Source: Pyropia yezoensis (Eukaryota; Rhodophyta; Bangiophyceae; Bangiales; Bangiaceae). Taken from it: a DNA stretch of 64,000 nt. Positions 54,527 to 64,000 of this stretch are shown here, one piece after another. The position numbers were made by a program, and so were the translations under genes. The notes beneath the pieces were generated by a model that ran no database searches, was not told the origin of the DNA, and saw nothing but the letters and a program-made list of their open reading frames with translations. The stretch covers positions 2,111,447 through 2,175,446 of the forward strand of contig CM020620.1 in assembly GCA_009829735.1 (NCBI GenBank), read 5' to 3'. How positions within the stretch are numbered: the stretch's first letter is position 1; each line of letters opens with the position of its first letter.

Positions 54527-54775
54527 CCCCCCCCCCCATGCGCGCCTGGTCCCACGCACCCCGTCCATGCGTGCCTGCTCCCATCCCCGTCCCCCCCATG
54601 CGTGCCTGGTCCCACCTCCCCCCCACGCATGCCTGGTCCCCCCCCCCCCCCAATGCGTGCCTGGTCCCCCCCCCCCCCCCCCGCCATGCGTGCCTGATGC
54701 CACCCCCTCTCCGGAATGCTTGCCTGTTCCCACCCCCCCCCGCCATGCGCTCCGGTTCCCAGCATGCCCGGTCCC
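54527..54775. repeat. Minisatellite of CCATGCGTGCCTGGTCCC units in C-runs
   Basis: Seven to nine imperfect units of about 25-40 bp, each C-run + (C/A)ATGCGTGCCTG(G/C)TCCC. Unit length varies with C-run length. ORFs crossing it are artefacts. Confidence 0.85.
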
Positions 54776-55592
54776 CGCCCGGAGGCCCCTGTGTGGAGCC
54801 CCACGCCAGAAGCCTCGCTCCACACCTCCGGGCGCCCGCCCCCGCAGGACCCCTCCCCTCCACACACGGCCTGCAACGGTGTCGCGCCGGCCCACTCCCC
54901 GCAACCTCCTGCCGCCTCCAAGCGGGGCTGCCCCTCCAGAAAATGCACGCGCTGTGTGGTGCGTGGCGCACTGTCGTGCTGATACGAGCCACCTGAACCC
55001 CCATCCCCCGCCCGCTCCACCCCCCTTGCCCGTACCCCCTCACCGACGACATGGTGCAAGGGCGCTGCTCCCCCTGCGACCCTGGCCCCCATCGCGTTGT
55101 CCACAGAGGACAGTGTTACGCGAGTCCCCCCTGTGATGCCAGCAAACTACGATGGTACTCGCGAGAACAATGGCAGTCGCGTGTCGTCGTGCCACGTACG
55201 CTGTGGGACCAGTTCCTGCGCTCCCGTGCGGAACAGGCAAGAAAGCCAACCTCGAGCAGGCCGAACCGACGCCCCCTGCGCCCTGAAAGGAGTCCAGCAC
55301 GCATTCCTCACACGAGCGACAGCCAAGAGCCAGAGCGCTGGCGTCCCCGCACACGCCCTACAGTATACAGTGCTGGCAAGCCCCCGTTGTTGGAAAAAGG
55401 CGCCGCCCCGACCGTCACTGTAACGAGCACGCACGGCCACGAATTCTCGCGCGAGAACATTGCCCGGGGCTGGGAGATGTGCCAGAGATACGACGCCCCG
55501 GTGGCTGACACCCATGCGATCGTCTCCCGAAATGTCCTCGGTCGTCCATCGATCATGTTTTGGCCCTTAAATTAGCGAAAACGGGGGACAAA
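54776..55592. other. Unassigned interval with a weak plus-strand ORF
   Basis: A plus-strand frame from about 55051 to 55575 (174 codons) has mixed composition (HGHEFSRENIARGWEMCQRY) but no recognised domain and overlaps other open frames. It ends where the DNA becomes AT-richer. Not supported as a gene. Confidence 0.35.
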
Positions 55593-55665
55593 CGAGATCG
55601 GAGATAGGGAGCGCCGTACAATAATCGCCGTGATTATTGTACGGAGCCTCCGATCTCCGATCTCG
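55593..55665. repeat. Foldback: 34-bp inverted arms with 5-base loop
   Basis: Arms 55593-55626 and 55632-55665 are complementary at 30 of 34 positions, with a perfect 13-bp core CCGTACAATAATC / GATTATTGTACGG around loop GCCGT. Typical of a MITE core or cruciform. Confidence 0.9.
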
Positions 55666-55927
55666 CCCCCAGCTGTTGTTTACAATATGGCTTTCAATGT
55701 ACGATAAGTTCCTTGTACTTGAAATAAGCCTCGTTGATCTCCGATGCCGTAAAACGACCAGATCAGGCCCGAATTCACGAGATACCGCCACGTGTTCTAC
55801 GTGTCAGCCGACTTCGCCTAATATATGCTAGTATATGATCGGATCCCACGTCGGTGGACTTGCTCTAAGCCGTTGTCGCGCGCAAAGCCGCACTTCCTTG
55901 TCTTTTTTTCGGAATCTCTTGCACAGC

Positions 55928-56285
55928 TGTGGCAACGACCTCGCAGACAACCCGCACCAAAGGCGGAAGGTGTATACGGGCTGTCAGCCCTATTGGGGGA
56001 GCCGGAAGAAGTGCAAGTCGAACACATGCTGTCTCAGTTGTCGAACATACCGTCCGGCACAAAACAAAACTATTGTGAGAGGGCCAACAGTTTATGGGTC
56101 GGGACGCGAAAGCGAGCCCCATCCTGGCTGCCCCTTCCATCTTCCATGCAGGGTCCATTCAGAAACTCGCCAACCAGAATATATTTCCCCGGAACCTGTC
56201 CACTGGGCCACACGAAATCTCAAGCCGACAATAATGGAGAAGCGCCTCAATTCACAGATGAACTTACTATCATGCCAAGTAGCCT
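55928..56285 (-). repeat. Decayed family B LTR (solo)
   Basis: Aligns with the family B LTR from TGTGGCAA through GGAAGAAGTGCAAGTCG, GGCCAACAGTTT..GGTCGGGACG, CAGGGTCCA and GGGCCACACGAAA, with many substitutions and indels. The right end is not resolved. No internal region follows, so it is a relic or solo LTR. Confidence 0.75.
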
Positions 56286-58618
56286 TTACATGGGGGAATC
56301 CGAGACCGGTTTGTCTCTTTATGTATAGACGAAGTAGCTTTGTCGAAACTGAGCTTGACCGGTTTAAAAACATGCAGCGAAAATATCTTGGACAGTTCTC
56401 ATGCTGAGCCCAAGATCGTCACAGGCTCTTTCTCAACGTGTCCGGGGGACAGGAATCTCGACCTTATCTCATAAACGCTCGCTACTTGCTTCCTGGAAAA
56501 TATAGCGCAGGACCCCCTTGAGCGTTGTGGATTTTTTGAAGCTGCTGACGTCGCAAGGGAGATCGTAATAATCGCTTTCGGACCGCAAAAATGGCCAGAC
56601 ACGGTTTCTGAGCTGCTTCTGAGTTCGGCACGTGAATGATCTTTGAGATATGGTTGCGGATCCCATGATGATTCTGCCACCCGCAGTCTCTGATACACTT
56701 GTCAAGATCGATCCCGGGAACAGTTCTGAGATTCGTTCTGAGAACCTTTTGCACTTCTCACTGTTTTTAGCTTGTAATTTCTGAACTACGTCGTCCTCAC
56801 GATTTGTTCTGTTCCCGAAAGGTAGCACACTTCGGTCGTTGAACATGCGCTTCTCTTGCCTTCTCGACCCAGAATAGCACGCACGCCCCCGCGTGCTGCC
56901 CGCCCTCCTGCGTCCACGGAGTCCTCGGCAGCCGGCTTCCTGCGACGAAGTTGCACCTATCCCCCGAGGCCTCTCTTCCCGGCATTATGACTGCTCGTGC
57001 TCGCGATTTGAACTGGGTGCGTAGGTTCGGAGGAGACCAGGACGTGCATCCACGTGCCGATCCACGCCGTGCACGTGTATTGTATAAATAACGTCGAGGC
57101 TCGGAACAGTTGTTTGAGCGCTCACTCCCATACATCCGCAGATCACGGCACGCCCAAGATTCGAAGAGTCGCACGTCCGTGTATTAAGCGCCTCTCTCGA
57201 CTTTCATCCATCCCGATCGACGTCGCCATGGCGGGGCAGGACCACCTTGCAGAGCGTCGACGACAAGCAGCGATGCAGCTTTCGTTCTCTTTCAAACCTT
57301 CCCAACAGAAATAAAAAGGTTGCGGGAAGAGATTTTAAAATTTACAACCTGATCTGGTTTATACCATTGTCAATCGCTTCGGATGAGACTTTCATCGGCA
57401 TCAATTAGAAGTGTTTTCGAAAGATTCGCAGTACACGTACCCAACAGATTCTAAGAACTGCTCTGAAGACTCTTCCGAAAACTGTTCCGAGGAACTCTTT
57501 ATGGAATTGATGTCGGCACATTCCTGGAGCGACGGCTGTATGGTTCAAATAACATTTCAAAACGTTTGTACGAGCTACCCCCCGCTGTTCACTAGACTCT
57601 GGCCGACCATTGATGGTTTCTGCTTTTAGTCTTGAGCGACGGAGACTGACTCTCTCAGACGAGCTTGCAGCCTATCAGATACGATCCTAGGACCGAGTCC
57701 CGTGCCGATGTGCCCCAACAAACTACTGGAATTGCACATTCTTTTCTTTAATTTTCCGAGGAAACAGGAGCTTCTGCAAAGGTCGTTCTGTAAAGTGGTC
57801 CTGACACTACATCAAGCATCAGAGAAGAAGCCGTGGAACACAGGTGCGGCTTTTTCTGGCCCGGCGTGCAAGCACATGATTAGAATGTCAAGCAACTGGT
57901 AGCGCTGTTCAGCCAATGCTGCTCCCGTCCCTTTAAGAAATCGACTCTATGACTCGGTCTCAGGTCACGACGACAGAACTCAGCGAACAGAACTGCATTT
58001 TGGGATTAGGCTTTTCTGCAATGAGGCCCTAGCCTCTAAAGAACCCATCCTTGACCTTTTCGATACCTTCGGTTCCCGAACCGTTGGCCCTCAATGCTTT
58101 TGAACAGAGGCGCACCCTGCTGTGTGCGACGCGTCTCAGATAAGTGATGAGATGAGTGGAGAACGCCATGCATGCCCTAGCATACCTCCTCCGCATAACA
58201 CATTACTGTGACCGGCCTGTCAGCTCCCTCGAGCGCACAGGAAGAGGAAGCAGCATCAATCACATACGTTCACTTTGATTTGGGACTCTTCCTGTAACCC
58301 TCTTCCGTTGCACTTCTGAGAGCTGTACAGGTCCCTCGCCCGAGTGCCTTGATCGCCTCCCGAACAGGACTTGATGCCCGGAGTCTTCAGGCCATACGAC
58401 TAGAAGGCGCAAGCGTCCCCCCGAACCAGGGCCCTTCTCGAAGCCCCCCCCGGTACCAGGACAGCCTCGGAAGAGCGCGCTTTGCTGTGCTTGTTGCGTG
58501 GTTTCTGCGAGCTGCCAATTCGGTCGACAGAAACTCTAGTGCTGAGCACTTGCAGCGCCACTTCCGCCTTCATGCCGGCCGAAGGGAGTTAATGTCTCTG
58601 ATGCTCAGCCAATGGAAC
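56286..58618. other. AT-rich island without supported genes
   Basis: 2.3 kb, clearly lower in GC than the rest. Short ORFs on both strands are unlike each other and lack domains. TATAAATA at 57083-57090 sits in a promoter-like setting and is followed, 145 bp on, by an ATG in good context (GCCATGG at about 57228) opening only 28 codons. The right end is the insertion site of element C2. Confidence 0.45.
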
Positions 58619-59097
58619 TGTGGTATAAAACTCGATCCTCTCAGACATGTGTCAGTATCCCTCGGGGGAAAGGGACAGGTAACACAGAAAGGGGAACTAC
58701 GAGAGTGGTATGCCTGTTGCCTCACGTGCCTGCTCGCAGAGCGAACAGATACGCACGGTAGTGCACACGGGGAAGAGGAAAGCAAACGCGCAGTTGTCTT
58801 TTTCCCTGAGGGCGCGGGCCAAGGGCGCCTCGCTGTCCCTCTTAACGTGCATCTGGGGGAGCCTCGGCTCGTTGGCCAGGTAGCCCCCCCCCATACCCCC
58901 GAGTGGCCCCGACCCGAGTCTAACCTCGTCAGGTCGGGGGCCACTATCACTACATATTCTATTCCCACTCACTAATCTCACACTCAAATTCTCTCAAATC
59001 AAGTCCCTCACAAATATGCAAAATCCCATCAGATATCCCTCTCTCACGTGTGGGTAGCGTAGTCCACCGCATCCCAGTGCCGGGCACGGGCCACGGC
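58619..59097 (-). repeat. Truncated family C LTR (left end of C2)
   Basis: Follows LTR C for about 479 bp to GGGCCACGGC, then jumps directly into aORF sequence. Carries the same TATAAAAC motif at its left edge. Confidence 0.88.
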
Positions 59098-60013
59098 GAC
59101 ACCACTGCCGGCGTGGCCGCAGCTCGGAGGTCCTCCTGCGCAGGCCGCTCTGGATCTTTTGCCGACTGGGCCGCCGGTGCAAGAGTCGGGATGGGTCGCG
59201 GCGGTCGGTCGGGCGTCTGCAGCGGCTCAACTTCCTCCAGTTGCGCCTGTCGCACCGGTTGCTCCGCCTTTGCCGTCGCCGGCGCGTGTGCGCCCAGCTC
59301 TACCTGTGCCGGAGCTCCAGGCTCCTCCGGCACCGAGTTTGTCTGCTGCGGCTCTTGGCGTTGTCATCCGGTCGCCGACTACTCCGGCCGTTCCTCCTCG
59401 GGCGCCTTCTGCGGCTGGTGGTGGCTCGGTGCCAACCCTCGAATTGGGGACTCCTGTTTCCGGCGCCGCTGCTAGCCGTCCGGGTGTGGCAACCTCGGGT
59501 CCGTTCGAAATCCCGGCGCCGACGCTGCGCCTTTCCCGTTTACGGGTGCCCGACTGGTACCTGACCCAAGGCGGCCCGTCGTGCGACCAGAACGACGTCG
59601 GCATAATCGAGGACCAGCTGGGACGTCTTCCGGTGCAGGTCGAGGGCGTCGGGTCCTCCTTAGTGCTTGGCACATATGCCAGCGTCTTGAACGACGTGGT
59701 CGACCAGGTGTTTGCTTGTGCGGATAGCGGCCAGATGTCGGACAGTCCGGTGGTTGGTGAGCTTCTGGCAACCCTGACCAGGCATGGCTTGGCCCAGCCT
59801 TGGTCGGGGACCTTTACAAGCATCCAGGGGTGCCGACAGGCGTATCTGGAGGAGCGGGTGCGCCCGGCGACTACTGGTGCTGCTCCGATGGCGGAGTACG
59901 TGGAGGCGCCTCGCCCGCCGCACTACGTCATCCCTTCGTCCTCTGGGACTCGTCGTGCTGCGGAGGCGGAGCTGGAGGACGCTCCCGTGGCGCAGCGTCC
60001 GCGCCGGGATTAG
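59098..60013 (+). pseudogene. Family C aORF, C-terminal fragment in C2
   Basis: Open frame matching residues about 400 to the end of the intact family C aORF, including the Pro/Ala linker, VPDWYLTQGGPSCDQNDVGI and SLVLGTYASVLNDVVDQVFA, and an end of PVAQRPRRD. The N-terminal two thirds are deleted. The remaining frame has stayed open despite the decay of the neighbouring pol. Confidence 0.8.
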
Positions 60014-60160
60014 CACTTGGAGGCAAGGAGGGTGAGAGTCCAGGGAGAAGGGAGGAGGAAAGGGGCGGAGAGAAGGGTTGCTCGAGAGGGTGCTTGCTTC
60101 TTTTCTGGTAGTTCCATGCTTGTATTGCTTGCTTTTCTTGATACACCCGTTCCCTTTTTC

Positions 60161-63100
60161 TCAATCCTCTTGTTCCGCATCCGTTGCGGGTGAGCTCGGC
60201 TCGTCCCGCGGGTCTTGACCAGCTCCTTCCTTCTCGTCGTCCTCCGAGTCCGATTCCAGGATCTTGCCGGCTCTGGCCACCGGAGTTCCTTCAATCCCGT
60301 TACGCCGCGTGTAGGCGCAAACATCCGTATTGGGCAACCGGTTGGAGGGTTCCCAGGTATCATCGGCCGGGTTGAAACCGAAACAGCGTACTCGCAGGTA
60401 CAAGCGCCCGTCCCTCCAGGCATGGTCAACCAACTTGACGTAGACATATTCTCGGCCTTCTTCTTGGGATAACCAAGGTACTGCGGCACGCTTGCGCTGA
60501 GTCAGGTCCCGCTTGCTTGGCGGTGGAGCTCGCGTAACATGGTCGCTGCTCACCCGGTACGGGGAGCCATCCACCTCTAGAAGAAATGTCCAGCCGTCCA
60601 TACTCAGGATCTCATAGGGCCTCTCCGTCTTGGAGTCCAGCTTCCCCCGGGTCTTGCTTTGATTGTCCACAAAAACCCAGTCGCCACCACCCAGTTCCTT
60701 GTTCTTCCCCCGAACACCGTTGTCATAGTCCCGCTTGTATCGCTCCCGGGTCTTTGCGATTGACTCCTTGACTCTTGGGAGCAGGAGCTTCAGTTGTTCC
60801 AGGAACTCATTCTTTGCCTTGGGACCCGACTTCAGGGCAGGCTGGAGACCGTCTGGTATTCTTTCCAGGGAGAAGCTGGTCAGCCGTCTTGGGGTGACAG
60901 AGTTTAGTGGAGCGACCCCCGTTCTCCGGTGAGCCCGAGAGATGAAGGCTAGCGTGAGGACGGCCAGTGTGGCGTTGTGGCCCTCAGGTACCGTTGGGAC
61001 CCGGGAGGCTGACTTGGGACCCGGCTGGCAGCGTTACGTGGAACCACGCGCTGGCTTGGGATCCCTGCATCGGTGGCCCGGGGCAGTGGCGACACGCCCG
61101 GTGCCCTGATTGGTCCCCCCGGAGCGGAGGACTTGCCGGGTTGGGGCATACTGACCTTCGGGTTATTTGTTTGATTTTTCGCATTTGCTTTCCTTGCGTG
61201 ATTTCGTGTCTTTCCCCTTTTTCCCACTGGGTTTTTTTTTGGGGATTCACAATTGTGTGTAGGGGGACTTCGCTTGCTCTCGCGTGTTGGCCCGGTGAGC
61301 AGCCGGTGCCTTGCTGGCACTTGGCCCGCTGGAGGCGCCCTCTGGGGGCCTCGTTCTGGGCCCCTGGAGGGGCCAGGGGGGGACATTCTTGAGGGGTGCT
61401 CCGGGGATCTCCCAGGGGCCATCTTGTAAAATCAACAGTGCTTTGGGTTCCGTTTCCCTCGGGCTTTTGTCCTGTTTATCTTTGCCTCGTATCGTAGCGG
61501 GCGAGTGGACCAGCAAGGGCTCTTACCTGTTCCTTCCTGGACTCCGGACCTTGGTCTCTGTGTGTGTGTTTGTGGTTTGTGGTTCCGGGAACCTGGGTTC
61601 CATTACGCTACAGCCAGGAGCACGTCTCAGTCTTTTTGTTGCTCCTCAGCGTAGTGCCGCAGCATGTTCACCAGGGTCCGGTTGAATCGTTCCACCTGGC
61701 CGTTCGTTTGTGGGTGATATGTCGTAGTGAACAAGTTCTTGATACCCATCAGGTCACAGACTCCTCGGAAGAACAGGGATGCAAACTGGGGACCGTTGTC
61801 GGTTGAGACGGAGTCCGGAGGGCCATAGGCAGCTATCCAGTTCTCGCAGAAGGCTGACGTAACATCCAGGGCCGTGATGGTTCTCAGCGGGATCGCTCGG
61901 GTGAACTCGGAGAACCAGTCACAAATGATGAGCAGGTATATGTTGCCACTGGATGTCTCAGATAGGGGCCCCCGAATTTTCATGCGTAAGCTTGCAAAGG
62001 GCTCCGCCGCCGAGAATAGGTGTAGCTTAGAAGTCTTTTTCCTCTGGGTCAGCCGGTTCCTTGCACAGGAGACACAAGCCTCTAAATGTCTGTGGACGTC
62101 ACTTGCCATGGTTTCCAAGTAGTAGTGTCGCCGCATCGAGGCATACATCCGGTTGATGCCGGGGTATCTGGACTGGGAAGACGAATTTTCCAGGCGGAGA
62201 ATGTCAGCTCGTAGACTTCGGGGTACGTAGACTTGAGATGCCCAATCGAAGGGTGACACCCGTATCAGGAGTCCATCCGTGGACTCGGAGAAGCGACTAT
62301 TCCGGTTCAGGTCCATCTGGTGGCTGTGCTCTAAGCAATGAGGATCCGTTATCTGTGCCGCCAGCATCCTGTGAAGAGTTACCGGTTGGTGAGCTTCAGG
62401 GGTCTCATTTAAGGGAGCATGTCAGCCACGTCCGCCATGCGGGAGGATGAAACCGGGTATTTTCTCCGGGATAGGGCCTGTGTCGGCTGCAGGAGTCTCC
62501 AACCGGGACATGGTGTCGGCGCAGTGGTGCTCCCCCCCTGCTCTGGTGCACACCTTTTACATGAATTCCGAGAGGCGTAGACGCAACCGGGCGATCCTTC
62601 CTTGGCTGCTGTCTATGCTTAGCAGCCATCTTAAGCTGGCGTGGTCCGTCCGGATGAGGAACTCTTGTCCTTCCAGATAGGGGCGTAACATGAAGCAAGC
62701 CCAGACGACAGCCAAGCATTCGCGCTCCGTTGTGGAATAGTTCTTCTCGTCTGGAGTCAGGACGCGACTGCAGTAGCCTTTCGGGAGGAAGTGCCCATCA
62801 GGTTATTGCTGAAGTAAAGAGCACCCTACCTGGACGCCACAGGCGCGAGTCTCTAGAACAAACTGGCCCTCCCGCCTGGGTAGCGCCAGTACTGGAGTCG
62901 TGGTCAGGCGCTTCTTGAGCTCCTCGAAGGCAGCTGTCTGCTTCTCATCGAACACCGGGAGTTGTGCGGGGAGCTTCTTGCTGGTGAGCTTGGTCAACAG
63001 CCTGGCAATAAGGGCACAGTTCCGTACAAACCGACGGTAGACGTTGCACATACCCAGAAACCTCTTGAGTTCCGTCTGGGTGTTAGGTTGCCGGGCTTGC

Positions 63101-63400
63101 CGAAGGGCATTGATATTCTTCTCGTCGACCCGAACCCCCCCCGGGCTCAGCACGTGCCCCAGGTACTCCACCTTCGTCTCAAACAGGTGGCACTCCTCGG
63201 CCTTCAGGGTAACTCCAGCCTTGGACAGGAGAGCCAGGACCTTTCGAAGGTGCTCTAAGTGTTCCGCCAGGGTCTTGGAGAAGACGGTGATATCGTCCAA
63301 GTAAGCCAGACATGTCCGCCATCTTAGTCCCGACAGAATGTGATGCGAATGGCTCTCTGGAAGGTAGCCGGAGCATTGGTGAGACCAAAAGGAAGACGTT
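60161..63400 (-). pseudogene. pol: Family C pol remnant in C2
   Basis: Broken into several frames by small indels and stops. Readable parts: chromodomain (YLRVRCFGFNPADDTWEPSN, with W to C), integrase C-terminus, core (LTDNGPQF region now STDNGPQF) and zinc module, RNase H, and RT to LAYLDDITVFSKTLAEHLEH and RLPFGLTNAPATFQRAI near 63390. Interrupted by the solo LTR at 60968-61612. Not functional. Confidence 0.88.
60968..61612. repeat. Solo LTR, family D, inserted in C2 pol
   Basis: 645 bp starting TGTGGCGTTG and ending TTACGCTACA, flanked by a perfect 5-bp duplication GCCAG (60963-60967 and 61613-61617). The flanks rejoin the pol sequence. It includes a T-rich stretch (about 61160-61245) and a TG repeat near 61560. 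No relative elsewhere in the window. Confidence 0.92.
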
Positions 63401-63432
63401 TGTCAAGTGGGGGCCAGGGATGCTACAGGAAC

Positions 63433-63744
63433 AATCTGCTCACAGATTCTTCGCGCTTTTAGGGCGTACTCGCCCACGTGACTATCCGAGAAAGGGTCAT
63501 GCTAGGCCGTTGATAAGCCAATACGCATCTTCTTGCAACGCAGAAGAAGCTAATCCATTGAAGGGCTATGGAACCTCGGTTAGTCCGTTAACTACGACAT
63601 TTCGGGCCACCCAAGAACGCGAGTTACGGTCACACCGATTGTCATCGTACTATCAAATGCTTTGTTATTCGAGCATAAAGTTCACTGAAGTGGCAAGCAA
63701 GGTGTCACGAAATGTAATCTTGTGCTCCAAAAGCCAATACGTGG
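63433..63744. other. Unique DNA between two family C insertions
   Basis: About 310 bp of moderate GC with no ORF of interest; continues the AT-richer DNA left of element C2. Confidence 0.5.
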
Positions 63745-64000
63745 TGAAGCATCCCTGGCCTGGACTTGACGCCGACCCGGGATGGCGACCAGAGGGCACC
63801 AGGTGGCAGGACACGCCCGCCGTGAGGCGATGGTTGGCGGCCGTGGCCCGTGCCCGGCACTGGGATGCGGTGGACTACGCTACCCACACGTGGGAGAGGA
63901 ATATCTGATGGGATTTTGCATATTTGTGAGGGACTTGATTTGAGAGAATTTGAGTGTGAGATTAGTGAGTGGGAATAGAATATGTAGTGATAGTGGCCCC
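63745..64000 (+). repeat. Family C LTR, inverted, running off the window
   Basis: Reverse complement of LTR C from its right end: starts TGAAGCATCCCTGG (TGTAGCATCCCTGG elsewhere) and follows the LTR for 256 bp to the window edge. This marks a third family C insertion, in opposite orientation. Confidence 0.85.

Larger units (their letters stand above)
58619..63427 (-). mobile_element. Element C2: internally deleted family C retrotransposon
   Basis: Bounded by a perfect 5-bp duplication GGAAC (58614-58618 and 63428-63432). Left end is LTR C from TGTGGTATAAAA; right end is only the last about 20 bp of LTR C (ending GGGATGCTACA at 63427). Two internal deletions: one removes the end of the left LTR and the first two thirds of the aORF (junction at about 59097), the other removes the start of pol, gag, the primer site and nearly all of the right LTR (junction near 63405). 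A solo LTR of another family sits in pol. Confidence 0.92.

Overview
The window is nuclear DNA from a GC-rich eukaryote whose genes are large and mostly uninterrupted by introns. Most likely it is a red alga of the Porphyra/Pyropia type. This rests on a plastid-type dehydroascorbate reductase with a transit-like leader, a Paf1-complex RTF1 gene read without introns, extreme C/G homopolymers and heavy LTR-retrotransposon load. The organism assignment is inference.

Left third (1-20146), host region. It holds C/G homopolymer DNA, a secreted protein with two PAN-like modules (1778-3382), a frameshifted beta-propeller-like remnant, RTF1 (5984-8983) with a very long Arg-Asp/Arg-Glu repeat domain, dehydroascorbate reductase (9222-10100, minus), a Cys-containing secreted protein (minus) and a Crinkler/RHS-like P-loop protein cut by one in-frame stop (13432-16350). 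After these come minisatellites, then an AT-richer stretch.

Middle (20147-49212), nested LTR retrotransposons. Element A (20147-30656) is a complete Ty3/Gypsy element on the minus strand with 363-bp LTRs, a 5-bp target duplication, and intact gag and pol overlapping by ATGA. A family B element has landed in or beside a Gln/Pro-rich locus (31358-34019) next to a Harbinger-type Myb-like gene (49217 onward). A family C element sits inside the left family B LTR, followed by a 500-N gap and two tandem, nearly identical family B units that lack most of pol. Families A, B and C each carry a further long ORF (about 650-710 codons) between pol and the 3' LTR, on the strand opposite to gag-pol. The three proteins look homologous, and they are the main discovery candidate.

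Right (49213-64000). A PIF/Harbinger module has a Myb/SANT-like protein (plus) and a DDE transposase (minus) facing each other. It is followed by minisatellites, a 34-bp-arm foldback, an AT-rich island with a decayed family B LTR, a second, internally deleted family C element (58619-63427, perfect 5-bp duplication) containing a solo LTR of a fourth family (60968-61612, perfect 5-bp duplication), and the start of a third family C LTR in reverse orientation at the window edge.

All reading was by eye. Identity counts and domain boundaries are approximate, and no database search was run.
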